This document shows positions 17,326-26,031 of a stretch of 39,610 nucleotides of DNA, in pieces. Position 1 is the first letter of the stretch; each line of letters begins with the position of its first letter. The notes under the pieces are model-generated. The model searched no databases and was not told the origin of the DNA. It saw only the letters and a program-made list of their open reading frames with translations. Source of the stretch: Fictibacillus gelatini DSM 15865. Lineage in GTDB: Bacteria; Bacillota; Bacilli; Bacillales; Fictibacillaceae. The stretch covers positions 12,813-52,422 of the forward strand of contig NZ_KE387230.1 of the NCBI RefSeq assembly GCF_000430745.1, written 5' to 3'. A program made the position numbers and the translations under genes.

Positions 17326-17439
17326 TTATTGTCCAATATCAGTCTTTTATTTTCCAAATGCCCGAATTTATTTTTCGAACCTCGAATTTTATTTTCTGAA
17401 ACCCGGGATTTATTTTCCAAACCTTAAATTTTATTTACC
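17326..17439 (+). repeat. 21-bp phased repeat array (TTATTTTCC type)
   Basis: Six units start at 17326, 17347, 17368, 17389, 17410 and 17431, exactly 21 bp apart: TTATTGTCC, TTATTTTCC, TTATTTTTC, TTATTTTCT, TTATTTTCC, TTATTTACC. The 12-bp linkers are unrelated apart from a tendency to begin with AA(A). The first unit is identical to the core of the MITE-borne arrays, linking the two families. It lies between the ends of two convergent genes. Confidence 0.8.
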
Positions 17440-17464
17440 AAAATCAAAGGTGTATCCAAATCCT

Positions 17465-17653
17465 TCAGTTACCAGCGCCTATGCCGGCTGGCCATGATCC
17501 CGCTGTTGTCGTTGGAGTCCCGACAGTGGAAAAGGTATCCGGAATATAGCTTACATGGTACGGGTGCATTGGGTAAACATATGGATTATGCCAAAACCAA
17601 TATGGTGAAGGCGGGAAGTAGAACTGCCGAAATGGGAGATCGAAGTAGATCAT
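17465..17653 (-). CDS. Tyr/Pro-rich small protein, possibly spore-associated
   Basis: 62 aa, rich in aromatic residues and proline ('FYFPPSPYWFWHNPYVYP', 'MHPYHVSYIPDTF') with a Gly/Ala/Thr tail. AAGAAGGTG precedes the ATG (complement of 17651-17653) at good spacing. The composition resembles small Tyr-rich spore-coat proteins, but no family is recognised. Just upstream on the same strand a 30-40 codon frame ('DEGQMLAIFRELVHEQQWPSQHT', about 17780-17655) also looks protein-like but has no good start. Both could be one small spore-related unit. Confidence 0.5.
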   Translation of the reverse strand: MIYFDLPFRQFYFPPSPYWFWHNPYVYPMHPYHVSYIPDTFSTVGTPTTTAGSWPAGIGAGN

Positions 17654-17780
17654 TTCGCACCTTCTTTAACGATTATTTGTTAATAACAGAGTATGTTGAG
17701 ATGGCCATTGTTGCTCATGAACGAGCTCTCTAAAGATGGCCAGCATTTGCCCTTCGTCGAACTCCACCTGTAATGAATTC

Positions 17781-17821
17781 CTAAGAAAAAATTAAGAAAT
17801 CTCTTCGCTAATTTTTAAGAA
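17781..17821 (+). promoter_or_regulatory. Direct repeats upstream of the two-component operon
   Basis: CTAAGAA (17781), TTAAGAA (17792) and TTAAGAA (17815) are spaced 11 and 23 bp, about one and two helical turns, in front of the operon that encodes an OmpR-type response regulator. Such regulators bind tandem direct repeats, so this is a candidate autoregulatory site. Confidence 0.4.
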
Positions 17822-17873
17822 TCGATCTCTATACTTAAAGCTATCTTACAGAATGAGAGCGAGGAGATCGTTG

Positions 17874-18461
17874 ATGCCATTCATTACATTCTTGTCCCAA
17901 TTTTTAAAGCATCCGAAAAATACCGGAGCCGTTGCGCCAAGTTCCAAACGATTGGCGCAAAAAATGGCGGAGGCCATCGATTTTGAAAAAGCCCGCTGCA
18001 TTGTCGAACTTGGAGCTGGAACTGGGTCATTCACCGAAGAAATCATAAAGAGGAAAAAGAAACATACGAAGCTCATTTTAATTGAAATCAATGAAGTCTT
18101 CTTCAAGGATCTACAAAAACGGTATGGAGGCGCCCCGGGCGTTGTCGTCATCCATGGTTCGGCTGAAACTATTCAAACGTACATCAAGGAGCTCAACATC
18201 GAGAAAGTCGACTTTGTATTGTCCGGCTTGCCGTTTACTTCTTTGCCTGCCGGAGTATCGTCGCGCATTTTAAGCAATGTCATGGACGCATTAGAGGAGA
18301 ACGGAAAATTCATCACTTTTCAATATTCTCTCGTTAAAAAATCCTTTATCCAGCAATTCTTTCAAACGATCAACGTCAAAAAAGTCTGGCTTAATTTCCC
18401 TCCAGCCTATGTGTTTTATTGTAGAAAAAAGAACGGGAGGGCCGAAAATGGAGCTGCATGA
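17874..18461 (+). CDS. Phospholipid/rRNA-adenine-type N-methyltransferase
   Basis: 195 aa. 'FLKHPKNTGAVAPSSKRLAQKMAEAI' is the N-terminal signature of PmtA-like phospholipid N-methyltransferases; motif I follows as 'CIVELGAGTGSFTEEI', then 'LILIEINEVFFKDL' and 'VDFVLSGLPFTSLP', where the catalytic loop carries SGLPF. It probably acts at the membrane on phosphatidylethanolamine, although the rRNA-dimethylase superfamily makes other substrates possible. I start at the ATG at 17874, with GAGGAGATC upstream. It overlaps the DedA gene by 14 bp and is the first gene of a four-gene operon with a two-component system. Confidence 0.8.
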   Translation: MPFITFLSQFLKHPKNTGAVAPSSKRLAQKMAEAIDFEKARCIVELGAGTGSFTEEIIKRKKKHTKLILIEINEVFFKDLQKRYGGAPGVVVIHGSAETIQTYIKELNIEKVDFVLSGLPFTSLPAGVSSRILSNVMDALEENGKFITFQYSLVKKSFIQQFFQTINVKKVWLNFPPAYVFYCRKKNGRAENGAA

Positions 18462-19089
18462 GCTATTATCCAATATTCAGGACTATGGTTATGGCGCATT
18501 ATTTTTCTTTTTATGGCTCGGGATTGCCGGAATGCCGATCCCGGATGAAATGGTTGTCATGAGCGGGGGATTGGTTTCTTCGTTAGGCTATTTAAAGCTG
18601 TTTCCCGCTTTTCTGTTGACATACCTTGGCGTGGTGTCGGGACTTTCTTTAGGATATGTGCTCGGGAAGGCGTTCGGCTCGAAAATCCTTGATCGGCTAG
18701 TTAAGAAGAAAAAGGCTGCTTACCTTTTAAAATCTCAAGAGCTAATTGGCAAATACGGGCATTTTGCATTGATCATCAGTTATTTTATTCCTGTCATTAG
18801 GCATATCATCCCTTATATTGTCGGAATTAACAACATGCCGTATAAAACGTATGCGTTGTATTCGTACAGTACGGGATTGGTCTGGACGATTCTCTATTTT
18901 GCCCTCGGCTTTGCTTTCGGGGATAATATCGGGGCGATTGTCGAATTCGTTACGAAGTATGGCCTTGTTTTTGGCGTAATGGCAGCGGCTTCTTTCTTTT
19001 TTTCATATTTAACTATACAGCGGAAGCGAAAAATGGTAAACATAGGTAGAGTGCCAAATAATGATCCAGCAAAGGTTTCATGTGAATGA
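18448..19089 (+). CDS. DedA-family membrane protein
   Basis: 213 aa, DedA/SNARE-associated (VTT) domain. Hydrophobic helices flank the conserved 'GIAGMPIPDEMVVMSGG' entry motif, 'LGVVSGLSLGYVLGKAFG' and the catalytic-type segment 'HFALIISYFIPVIRHIIPYIVG' (family F-x-R/G-R-F-x-P variant, here FIPVIRH). DedA proteins flip or transport lipid carriers such as undecaprenyl phosphate or phosphatidylethanolamine and support envelope homeostasis. The ATG at 18448 has GGGAGGG upstream. Together with the lipid methyltransferase and sensor kinase it suggests an envelope-stress or membrane-lipid operon. Confidence 0.88.
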   Translation: MELHELLSNIQDYGYGALFFFLWLGIAGMPIPDEMVVMSGGLVSSLGYLKLFPAFLLTYLGVVSGLSLGYVLGKAFGSKILDRLVKKKKAAYLLKSQELIGKYGHFALIISYFIPVIRHIIPYIVGINNMPYKTYALYSYSTGLVWTILYFALGFAFGDNIGAIVEFVTKYGLVFGVMAAASFFFSYLTIQRKRKMVNIGRVPNNDPAKVSCE

Positions 19090-19209
19090 TAGATAAAGAG
19101 AAAAGATCAGCTTTGCCCCTTTTCCATGAAAAGGACGTAGACGAATAAGTTTGAATAATTGATTATATTCGACGAATAAAGGTCGTTGCATGATTTTGGA
19201 GGAGTCGAT

Positions 19210-19911
19210 ATGGGAAAAGAAACGATACTTGTAGTAGATGACGAAAAGGAAATCAGGGACCTGATCGCCATCTATTTAAAAAATGAAGGATATGACGTAT
19301 TGCAGGCCGCAGATGGAGTAGAAGGCCTGGAGAAATTAAAACATAATGAAGTGCATTTGGTTGTGTTAGACATTATGATGCCAAAAATAGACGGCATTCA
19401 CATGTGCATGAAAGTCAGGGAAACGGGCGATATACCGATCATCATGTTATCGGCGAAAACGCAAGATATGGATAAAATATTGGGCTTGACGACAGGGGCA
19501 GATGATTATGTAACAAAACCCTTTAACCCGCTCGAACTGATGGCGCGCATTAAATCGCAGCTCCGCCGGTACTTAAAAATGAGCGGAGCCGCCGTGCAAA
19601 ATGAAGACGAAATTGAGGTCGGGGATATGAAAATCAATGTATCGACACATGAAGTGACGGTTGCCGATCGAAAAGTGAAATTAACACCGCGGGAGTTTTC
19701 CATTCTGGAACTACTTGCCCGAAACCGCGGCATCGTATTCAGCGCGGATCAAATTTATGAAAGAGTATGGGGGGAGCCACCCTTTCAATCCGATAATACG
19801 GTGATGGTGCACATTCGAAAAATCCGGGAAAAAGTAGAAGAATACCCAAGAATGCCAAGATATATTAAAACAGTATGGGGAGTGGGGTATAAGATTGAGA
19901 ACGATCATTAA
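19210..19911 (+). CDS. OmpR/PhoB-family response regulator
   Basis: 233 aa. Receiver domain with acidic pair 'VVDDEKE' (D10, D11), phospho-acceptor D54 ('VVLDIMMPKIDG'), switch Ser81 ('IIMLSAK') and Lys103 ('YVTKPF'). The C-terminal winged helix reads 'VKLTPREFSILELLARNRGIVFSADQIYERVWG' and ends 'PRYIKTVWGVGYKIE', typical of OmpR/PhoB regulators. The start at 19210 follows GGAGGAG; the upstream in-frame ATG at 19186 has no site. It overlaps the kinase gene by 17 bp. Confidence 0.95.
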   Translation: MGKETILVVDDEKEIRDLIAIYLKNEGYDVLQAADGVEGLEKLKHNEVHLVVLDIMMPKIDGIHMCMKVRETGDIPIIMLSAKTQDMDKILGLTTGADDYVTKPFNPLELMARIKSQLRRYLKMSGAAVQNEDEIEVGDMKINVSTHEVTVADRKVKLTPREFSILELLARNRGIVFSADQIYERVWGEPPFQSDNTVMVHIRKIREKVEEYPRMPRYIKTVWGVGYKIENDH

Positions 19912-21388
19912 GTGGCTAAATAAGCTGTTCGGAAAAATGATAATGAGCATTCGCCAGAGCATCAGAATTCAGCTGATTACTACGTTCGTTGTCTGCGCTT
20001 TGGCGGCTTTTCTTGTTTCTAGGGCGACCGTGCCCATTTTCGAAACCATGAATCGGGAAGCGACGATCGATTATAGTGGCGGCATGCAACAAATTAACGA
20101 TCGGGCGCAAATGGTGGCAGAGCAGGCGGCACAGCAAAATTCAACGGAAGCCATCAAAGCGATTATAGATGAAGAAAACGGGCTGCTTGATGAAGGACAG
20201 GATGCATTGAAAGTGCTTGTCACGGATGAGGAGGGAAAGGTGTTATATAAAACGAAACAGGCACACGAAGAGCGGATGAACCTTCATGATATGATCAAAA
20301 GTGTCATGTCATTTGCCATCAACCATCCAGCATACGCAGGCGGAGGAAGGACGGTGGAAGAATCGCGCAAAGAATTCATGACATTTTACCCCGTCACGAT
20401 CAAAGGGAAGAATTTATATATGTTTGTCAGCGGCATACCAGAAGGGGATGTCATCTATTCGACGAGTGAAGGGCCCATTCCAATTTTCATCGGGCTTTTT
20501 GTGTTCTTTTTTTCATACTTTTATATAACGAAGCGGAAAATGAGGCAGATTGAAGCGATGGCTCAAGGCGTCAAAGAGATCGCAAAGGGAAACCTCGCCC
20601 ATCGGATTGAAAAAAAGGGAGAAGACGAAATCGCATCATTGACGGAGAATATTAATCATATGGCCGAAGAGCTTATGAAGAAGATAGAAAAAGAGAGGAA
20701 AGTGGAGAGGCAAAAAAATGAATTGATTACGAATGTCTCTCATGATTTAAGAACTCCGTTGACTTCCATCATGGGCTATTTGCGCTTGTTGTGCGATGGA
20801 AAATACGAAACGAGTGGGCAGCTACATGAGTATGCGAGAGTTGCCTTTTCAAAGTCCGAACAGCTGAAAAACTTGATTGAAGATTTATTTGAGTATACGA
20901 AGCTTACGAACGAAAATATCGCCTTCGACCGGCAAGAAGTGTGCATGAATGAACTTCTTGGCCAGTTGATTGAAGAGGTGGTGCCGCAAGCAGAGGAGCA
21001 CGGCCTGTCCATCGTAAAAGAGTTTCCAGATGAGCGTCTCTACGCTGTTGTCGATCCGGAGAAAATGGTGCGCGTGTTTGACAATTTATTGATGAATGCC
21101 ATCAAATACAGTTCAGATCAGGGGGAAATCCATGTTTCCTTAAAGAGGGAGGACAACGGCCTTCAAGTCTCCGTTGCTAATCAAAGTGAAGCATTTACGG
21201 AAGAGGAGCTAGAGAATCTGTTTGAACGGTTTTATAAAAAAGATCAAGCAAGGAGCAGAATCGAAGAAGGCTCCGGCCTTGGCCTTGCAATTGCAAAAAG
21301 CATCGTCGAAAAGCAGGAAGGCAACATTTGGGCGGAATATCACGACGGAATTGTTCGGTTCATCATTCATTTACCGATGGCGAATTGA
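19895..21388 (+). CDS. Sensor histidine kinase
   Basis: 497 aa membrane kinase, starting at TTG inside the response-regulator gene with GGGGAGTGGGG upstream. Two transmembrane helices ('LITTFVVCALAAFLV', about 27-41, and 'IPIFIGLFVFFFSYFYI', about 190-206) flank an extracellular sensor of about 150 residues. HAMP linker follows, then the H-box 'ITNVSHDLRTPLTSIMGYL', N-box 'DNLLMNAIKYS' and G-boxes 'ERFYKKDQ' and 'GSGLGLAIAKSIVE'. All catalytic motifs are intact. The signal is unknown; the operon partners suggest sensing of the membrane or cell wall. Confidence 0.95.
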   Translation: MRTIIKWLNKLFGKMIMSIRQSIRIQLITTFVVCALAAFLVSRATVPIFETMNREATIDYSGGMQQINDRAQMVAEQAAQQNSTEAIKAIIDEENGLLDEGQDALKVLVTDEEGKVLYKTKQAHEERMNLHDMIKSVMSFAINHPAYAGGGRTVEESRKEFMTFYPVTIKGKNLYMFVSGIPEGDVIYSTSEGPIPIFIGLFVFFFSYFYITKRKMRQIEAMAQGVKEIAKGNLAHRIEKKGEDEIASLTENINHMAEELMKKIEKERKVERQKNELITNVSHDLRTPLTSIMGYLRLLCDGKYETSGQLHEYARVAFSKSEQLKNLIEDLFEYTKLTNENIAFDRQEVCMNELLGQLIEEVVPQAEEHGLSIVKEFPDERLYAVVDPEKMVRVFDNLLMNAIKYSSDQGEIHVSLKREDNGLQVSVANQSEAFTEEELENLFERFYKKDQARSRIEEGSGLGLAIAKSIVEKQEGNIWAEYHDGIVRFIIHLPMAN

Positions 21389-21410
21389 CGATTAAAAAAA
21401 GAAAACAGGA

Positions 21411-21440
21411 AGCGAATCCATTTTGATTCGCTCCAATTTT
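21411..21440. terminator. Bidirectional terminator between kinase and amine oxidase
   Basis: AGCGAATC (21411-21418) pairs with GATTCGCT (21425-21432). On the plus strand CCAATTTTG follows; on the minus strand the run TCCTGTTTTCTTTTTTT follows. It serves the two convergent genes. Confidence 0.75.
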
Positions 21441-21454
21441 GTTAATGAACATTT

Positions 21455-22927
21455 TCATGACTTTAAACCATTCACTTCAAGGGCTGCCCTTATGCCTGAT
21501 TCAATGGCAGCCTGTGTCCAGCCGTGGATCAGCGTTGTGTGGCTTCCGGCAAAATATACTCTTCCTTCTGGTTTTGTAATAAACGGGTAAAGATCGGATT
21601 CCTGTTCCGGAGTGTACATAGGAAAGGCGCCAAGAGAATAAGGATTTAAATCCCAGTTCCATGAGAACCCTGATTCAAACTCAGAATATACCTGGTTTCC
21701 ACGTATAAATGAAAGATCGAGCAAGGCATTCTGGATCCGGTCACCTTCAGGCAACCCATCCCATAATGCGGCTTCCGGTCCCACGGTATAACTTGCCAAT
21801 ACCATTGCCGGTCCAGATGATCCGATTCCGTGGCTTGGGTAATAGGTAAAGCGAATTGGAAGATCGGTGATTGATTTTCCCCCGTACTGCCCTTCCCGCT
21901 CCCAGAACCGGCTTTTGAACTTGATTCCGATCTTTGTAGCGGGCATATAGTGGAGCTCCCGAATGACTTTCCACTTATTATGCGAAAAGGAGTGGTACGG
22001 CTCCACTTTCACAAATCGTAGCGTTGAAAAGGGAATGGCGATGATGGCGATGTCCCCGGTGATTTGGGAATAGTTTAACGTATCTTCATGGCGGCAGTAG
22101 ATGGTGACCTTGTCTGTCTCTTGCTTGATTTTGACCATCTTTTGCCGAAAATGAATGTTTTCTTGCAGCTGGGGCAGAAAAGCCCGGGGAAGGTGATCGT
22201 TGCCTCCTGTTATTTCATAAAATTGAGTGGAATTCTGGAAAATCATCATCGATCTTAGCGCTTCAATAAGGGATTTCTCGAAAAAGCCTTCCCAATCCAA
22301 AAGAACCCCGATTTCTTCAACCGCTCCGCTGGAGAGGGTGGTCCCGAAGGTATAATGGTAATTTCGCAGGAAATCCGCCGTTGAGTATTGCTTGAATTCG
22401 TTGGCGATAATCGGCCAATTTTTTTCCGGATTTTCCTTAATGAAGTTGATGATCGGCGCTGTCGCCAGCGTCAATAACTCTTCGGAAGATTTCCCTTGCT
22501 CGCTTTTCGCTTTGGGGTAACGTAAAATTCTCGGGTCACTTTCATATTGATCCAGTCTTGTTCGAATGCCGTTGGCGTAAATCAAATCGGTCGGCGTTCG
22601 GTTAATAAATTGGTTAACCTTTAAATTGAATTTTCTTATGTACTCGAACACTAAATAATGTGTAGAAGGAAACCGCATCGCTCCCATCTCCAAATACAGT
22701 CCGTCTTCAGGGTTGCGAGCTGTGAAAATCCGTCCACCTACTCGATTGTTTGCTTCAAGAAGGATGACTTGATGTCCGGCCTCCTTTAGTAGGGAAGCAG
22801 CGACAAGTCCAGATATTCCAGCCCCGACAATGATGACCCTTTTCGAGTGGTCAGCCTTTCCAATTCCATTTCGTATAGCCGATACCATTTGATCCTCAGT
22901 GATTCGAGGAACGATATAGTTGGACAT
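21455..22927 (-). CDS. Flavin amine oxidase / L-amino-acid oxidase-like
   Basis: 490 aa FAD enzyme. The dinucleotide-binding motif is '[21 protein letters not shown]', followed by '[16 protein letters not shown]'; the C-terminal FAD site reads '[27 protein letters not shown]'. The layout matches bacterial L-amino-acid oxidases and flavin monoamine oxidases such as Bacillus YobN. It would oxidise an amine or amino acid to imine with H2O2 release. No signal peptide, so cytoplasmic. I start at the ATG (complement of 22925-22927) with GGGGTG 9 nt upstream; a GTG four codons earlier has no site. It is monocistronic. Confidence 0.88.
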   Translation of the reverse strand: MSNYIVPRITEDQMVSAIRNGIGKADHSKRVIIVGAGISGLVAASLLKEAGHQVILLEANNRVGGRIFTARNPEDGLYLEMGAMRFPSTHYLVFEYIRKFNLKVNQFINRTPTDLIYANGIRTRLDQYESDPRILRYPKAKSEQGKSSEELLTLATAPIINFIKENPEKNWPIIANEFKQYSTADFLRNYHYTFGTTLSSGAVEEIGVLLDWEGFFEKSLIEALRSMMIFQNSTQFYEITGGNDHLPRAFLPQLQENIHFRQKMVKIKQETDKVTIYCRHEDTLNYSQITGDIAIIAIPFSTLRFVKVEPYHSFSHNKWKVIRELHYMPATKIGIKFKSRFWEREGQYGGKSITDLPIRFTYYPSHGIGSSGPAMVLASYTVGPEAALWDGLPEGDRIQNALLDLSFIRGNQVYSEFESGFSWNWDLNPYSLGAFPMYTPEQESDLYPFITKPEGRVYFAGSHTTLIHGWTQAAIESGIRAALEVNGLKS

Positions 22928-23158
22928 GTCAATAGGCACCCCATTTCAAATTCGCTATTACCATCCTATTCCAGAAGGAGATTGCCGTATGAGAATTTTT
23001 ATGATTTTTTTCTGACCATAGGCTCATAGGGTGCGAGTCGAATAAGGCTAACGAAAATGTGAATAGCGCTGACGATCGTTGCCGCGCTTTTCTATCTGTA
23101 TCTTAAAGTCCTGTTTGTCGTTTTCTTTTCGTTTGTCCCGGATCATTGAGCTTCAGGA

Positions 23159-23689
23159 TCAATGACAGTTGTATTTTTGCAAATATCTTTCCTTGATGAT
23201 CGCTTGATGGTGCAGTTCATGTCCGGCAATAATGTATGCTAGCGCACGCGCGGTAAGGGGTTGGTTTAAAACGGTGCCCGTGCGCATCCATGCATTATCG
23301 GGAAGGCAGGAGAGCAATGAAGAGGTGCAATTCCGCACAATTGAAAAATCTGAAAGCACTTCCTGAAAATCAAGCTGGCTGAAATGGGCGTTTGCCATAT
23401 ATAAATCTTTATCAAATGGGGTAAAGGAAACAGCATCTCCACGGGCAATGGCAAGAACGTGATAACTGAGCGTGCGTTCAACATCCGCCATGTGGCCGAG
23501 TACTTCTTTCAGACTCCATTTTTTCGCTTCATATCGGTACTCACCTTGTTCCCTGGAGATATCCTGTAGTAAATTAGCCGTTGCTTCTTGTTGGCTCTTT
23601 AAAATATCAAGTAACTCTTCGTCAGGGACAAGTTCTATGTACCTTTCAAAATAAGGATGGTATTCATTCTTTTTCGGACGTTTAAGCAT
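23159..23689 (-). CDS. DinB-family protein
   Basis: 176 aa four-helix-bundle protein of the DinB/YfiT type. The metal-binding histidines are visible in 'LKEVLGHMADVERTLSYHVL' and 'YIIAGHELHHQAIIKERYL'. Bacillus relatives are metal-dependent, thiol-S-transferase-like enzymes of poorly known function. The start is the ATG (complement of 23687-23689) behind GGAGGTGG; the longer frame begins before this site. It stands alone between the amine oxidase and LysE genes. Confidence 0.88.
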   Translation of the reverse strand: MLKRPKKNEYHPYFERYIELVPDEELLDILKSQQEATANLLQDISREQGEYRYEAKKWSLKEVLGHMADVERTLSYHVLAIARGDAVSFTPFDKDLYMANAHFSQLDFQEVLSDFSIVRNCTSSLLSCLPDNAWMRTGTVLNQPLTARALAYIIAGHELHHQAIIKERYLQKYNCH

Positions 23690-23865
23690 GATCGCCACCT
23701 CCATGTTTTTATAGTTTCATAGTACCTTATCTTTATAGATATGTTGACTATCGCATCATTTTGTACAGATTCATTTTGCGTTTGATCATAGCCTGGTACG
23801 ACATAAGTTGATCATCCTTTCCAGCCGCTTTCTTACAATAGCGTTATTCGAAGCCTTTGACGATA

Positions 23866-23901
23866 AAAATCCCTCGATTTTCAGTATTTGAAAATCGAGG
23901 G
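23866..23901 (-). terminator. Terminator of the LysE-family gene
   Basis: A perfect 12-bp stem, CCCTCGATTTTC (23871-23882) with GAAAATCGAGGG (23890-23901), is followed on the minus strand by ATTTTTATC. Strong rho-independent terminator. Confidence 0.85.
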
Positions 23902-23915
23902 CTAATGAAAGGGAT

Positions 23916-24548
23916 TTATATGACCATCTTTACCCCAAACCCGATTAATAATGCTCCGGTGAATTTTTGAAAGACTTTTTGAACTTTAGTTCGCCTCATC
24001 CATTTTTTTACGTGGCCTATTAAATAAACAAGGATTAAAAACCATCCCACGGCGATGAAGGTCAGGATGAATCCTAATCCAATCAGTTGATGGGTTGTGT
24101 TTCCATGAAGATTAATGAATTGAGGCATAAACGTGACATAAACCAAAACCGTCTTAGGATTGAAAATATTGCTGATCGCCCCTTGCAAATAGGATTCTTT
24201 ATAATGATGGGCAGATGGCCTGGTGATAGAGCGACTGCCATTGGCTTGAAAAGACTCCAGTGAAATGGCGCCTTTAGAGAAAAATGCCTTTATGCCCAGG
24301 TAAAACAAGTAAGCAGCCCCTAAATATTTGATTGTGTTAAAAAGAAATAAGGAATGTGCGATGACGACTGACAGGCCGAGAACAGAAATGACAGTCCAGA
24401 ACGCCAGGCCAGTTGCTATCCCTAGAATCGTGCAACGTCCCGCTTTTGTCCCGTAATTAAACGTATTTTTCATAATAAGAATCGTATCCGTGCCAGGCAA
24501 CATCGACATCATGAGGGCCATTATGACATAAGCAAGCAGGTTATCCAT
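23916..24548 (-). CDS. LysE/RhtB-family amino-acid exporter
   Basis: 210 aa with six predicted helices. The N-terminus 'LLAYVIMALMMSMLPGTDTILIMKNTFNYGTKAGRCTILGIATG' is the LysE/RhtB signature (P-G-[PT]-D in the first loop), and 'GAISNIFNPKTVLVYVTFMPQFI' is the conserved second motif. Members export amino acids such as lysine, threonine or homoserine lactones. The ATG at 24546-24548 has AAAGGAGGA upstream. An AraC regulator precedes it on the same strand, separated by a hairpin, so it is likely the controlled gene. Confidence 0.9.
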   Translation of the reverse strand: MDNLLAYVIMALMMSMLPGTDTILIMKNTFNYGTKAGRCTILGIATGLAFWTVISVLGLSVVIAHSLFLFNTIKYLGAAYLFYLGIKAFFSKGAISLESFQANGSRSITRPSAHHYKESYLQGAISNIFNPKTVLVYVTFMPQFINLHGNTTHQLIGLGFILTFIAVGWFLILVYLIGHVKKWMRRTKVQKVFQKFTGALLIGFGVKMVI

Positions 24549-24568
24549 TTTATCCTCCTTTATTCAAG

Positions 24569-24595
24569 TGGCTCATCAAAAAAGATGATGAGCCA
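24569..24595 (-). terminator. Hairpin between the AraC and LysE genes
   Basis: TGGCTCATC (24569-24577) pairs with GATGAGCCA (24587-24595). On the minus strand the loop carries the T-run and ACTTGAAT follows, so this may be a weak attenuator within the operon rather than a full terminator. Confidence 0.5.
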
Positions 24596-24606
24596 AGCCT
24601 TGTATT

Positions 24607-25440
24607 TCAATAGTGTTCACGTGCCACTTTTTCAAAACTTTTCATATACTGTTTTGGCGTTAACCCGACAAGGCTTTTAAAAAATTTAGTCAAATGGCTT
24701 TGATCGCTGAATCCTGTCAAAAAAGCGACTTCGATCGGCTTCATGCCTTGTTCTAAAAGCTGTTTTGCATGGTTTACCCGAATGGTTTCCAGGTAGCCGT
24801 AGGGGGATATTCCTTTTTGCTTTGCAAAGGACCTTAATAAGTGATACTTGCTCCATCCTGTAAGAGCGCTTAAATCGTTAAGCGTAATCGCTTTTGCATA
24901 ATTTCTCTCTAAATAATCGCATACATTTTTAATTTCTCGGGAAGTTTCAGAGACGAGCGGAAGGATTGCAAGGTCCGTATGCGACTGAATGAGCTTTTCC
25001 AATAGGGACAAAAATAATTCTTCTTTTATAAACTCGCTTTCATGCTGCGAAATTTTCAAATGAAGTTCTCTTAAGGTGGATGAAAGTTCACTTTTGAATA
25101 AAACGTTTTGCTTAAAGTAGGGAAGGTCTTCATTTCCGTTAATTTCTATCATTGCCTTTTTCATGACTTCCGGCCTCACATTGATGCATCGATAATCGAG
25201 CGTTTTTCCGTCTATTTGTTCGCAACTGTGAGGGTCATAAGGGTTGAATAGCAATAAATCACCCGGATTGATCATGTATTCGCCGCCCTTGCAAATCAAC
25301 TTGCGCTGCCCTTTTTCAATAAAGCCGATCACATAATAGTCATGAAAATGAGCTGGAAACTTCTGCATGATCCCTTTAAATCGGTAGGCTTCGATGTTTA
25401 AATCAGGATCAAGGCGACACGTTCGAATTTCATTTAACAT
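24607..25440 (-). CDS. AraC-family regulator with N-terminal cupin
   Basis: 277 aa. The N-terminal half is an AraC-type cupin ('MQKFPAHFHDYYVIGFIEKGQRKLI' ... 'YMINPGDLLLFNPYDPHS') and the C-terminal 100 residues contain the two helix-turn-helix motifs ('AITLNDLSALTGWSKYHLLRSFAKQKGISPYGYL' and 'PIEVAFLTGFSDQSHLTKFFKSLVGLTPKQY'). It likely senses a small ligand and activates the downstream LysE-type exporter. The ATG has GGAGGATTGCTAG upstream. Confidence 0.92.
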   Translation of the reverse strand: MLNEIRTCRLDPDLNIEAYRFKGIMQKFPAHFHDYYVIGFIEKGQRKLICKGGEYMINPGDLLLFNPYDPHSCEQIDGKTLDYRCINVRPEVMKKAMIEINGNEDLPYFKQNVLFKSELSSTLRELHLKISQHESEFIKEELFLSLLEKLIQSHTDLAILPLVSETSREIKNVCDYLERNYAKAITLNDLSALTGWSKYHLLRSFAKQKGISPYGYLETIRVNHAKQLLEQGMKPIEVAFLTGFSDQSHLTKFFKSLVGLTPKQYMKSFEKVAREHY

Positions 25441-25551
25441 CTAGCAATCCTCCTATCCCAATAGCCAATATAAAGATACCATTGATGATGAGAATTTTCT
25501 TGTATGATATTGCTCTTGCATGCAGCGATCCCAGCCTTGTTATTTGCTTAT

Positions 25552-25592
25552 TTATATCGTATCATAAGATATATTCTCAAATAACGATATAA
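25552..25592 (+). promoter_or_regulatory. Long dyad in front of the MarR gene
   Basis: TTATATCGT (25552-25560) and ACGATATAA (25584-25592) form a perfect 9-bp inverted repeat with a 23-bp centre, ending just before the ribosome binding site of the MarR gene. It is a candidate operator or pair of half sites for autoregulation. Confidence 0.45.
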
Positions 25593-25605
25593 AAGGGGAG
25601 TCAGC

Positions 25606-26031
25606 ATGAGCAAGGAAATTGCCCAATTGAACGAGTTATGGACGGATATTTATTATCGATTGCGCTATAACCATTCCGAAAAGATTACTCACCAGGCGAT
25701 AAGGATCTTGCAAGTCATTCAAAAGGAGAGCGAAGTCGGGATCAAAGAGATCGCCCGGGCCATTCAAGTGTCCCATAACACTGCTTCAGAACACGTCAAG
25801 CGTTTATTGGAAAAAGGCTACATCGTCAAAACCCGAAGTGCTGCGGATGAGCGGAAAGTCATTCTTCAGCTGACCGCCGAAGGAAATGATATATTGCACC
25901 GCCATTCCAGCCTCGATGAAGAAAAACTCCGGCACCTTTTGTTTGAAAAAATGACAAAGGAGGAACGGCAGGCAGTTTTAGACGCATTTGCTTTACTGAA
26001 AGAGAGGGCGGATGATGTTTACTATCGTTAA
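25606..26031 (+). CDS. MarR-family transcriptional regulator
   Basis: 141 aa with a winged helix: 'KITHQAIRILQVIQKESEVGIKEIARAIQVSHNTASEHVKRLLEKGYIVKTRSAADERKVILQLTAEG'. The wing residues 'SAADERKVIL' are the family D-x-R-x(3) motif. AAAAGGGGAG precedes the ATG at 25606. The gene overlaps the DUF3147 gene by 20 bp, so the two are coupled. Ligand unknown; probably an efflux-type repressor acting on its own operon. Confidence 0.92.
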   Translation: MSKEIAQLNELWTDIYYRLRYNHSEKITHQAIRILQVIQKESEVGIKEIARAIQVSHNTASEHVKRLLEKGYIVKTRSAADERKVILQLTAEGNDILHRHSSLDEEKLRHLLFEKMTKEERQAVLDAFALLKERADDVYYR

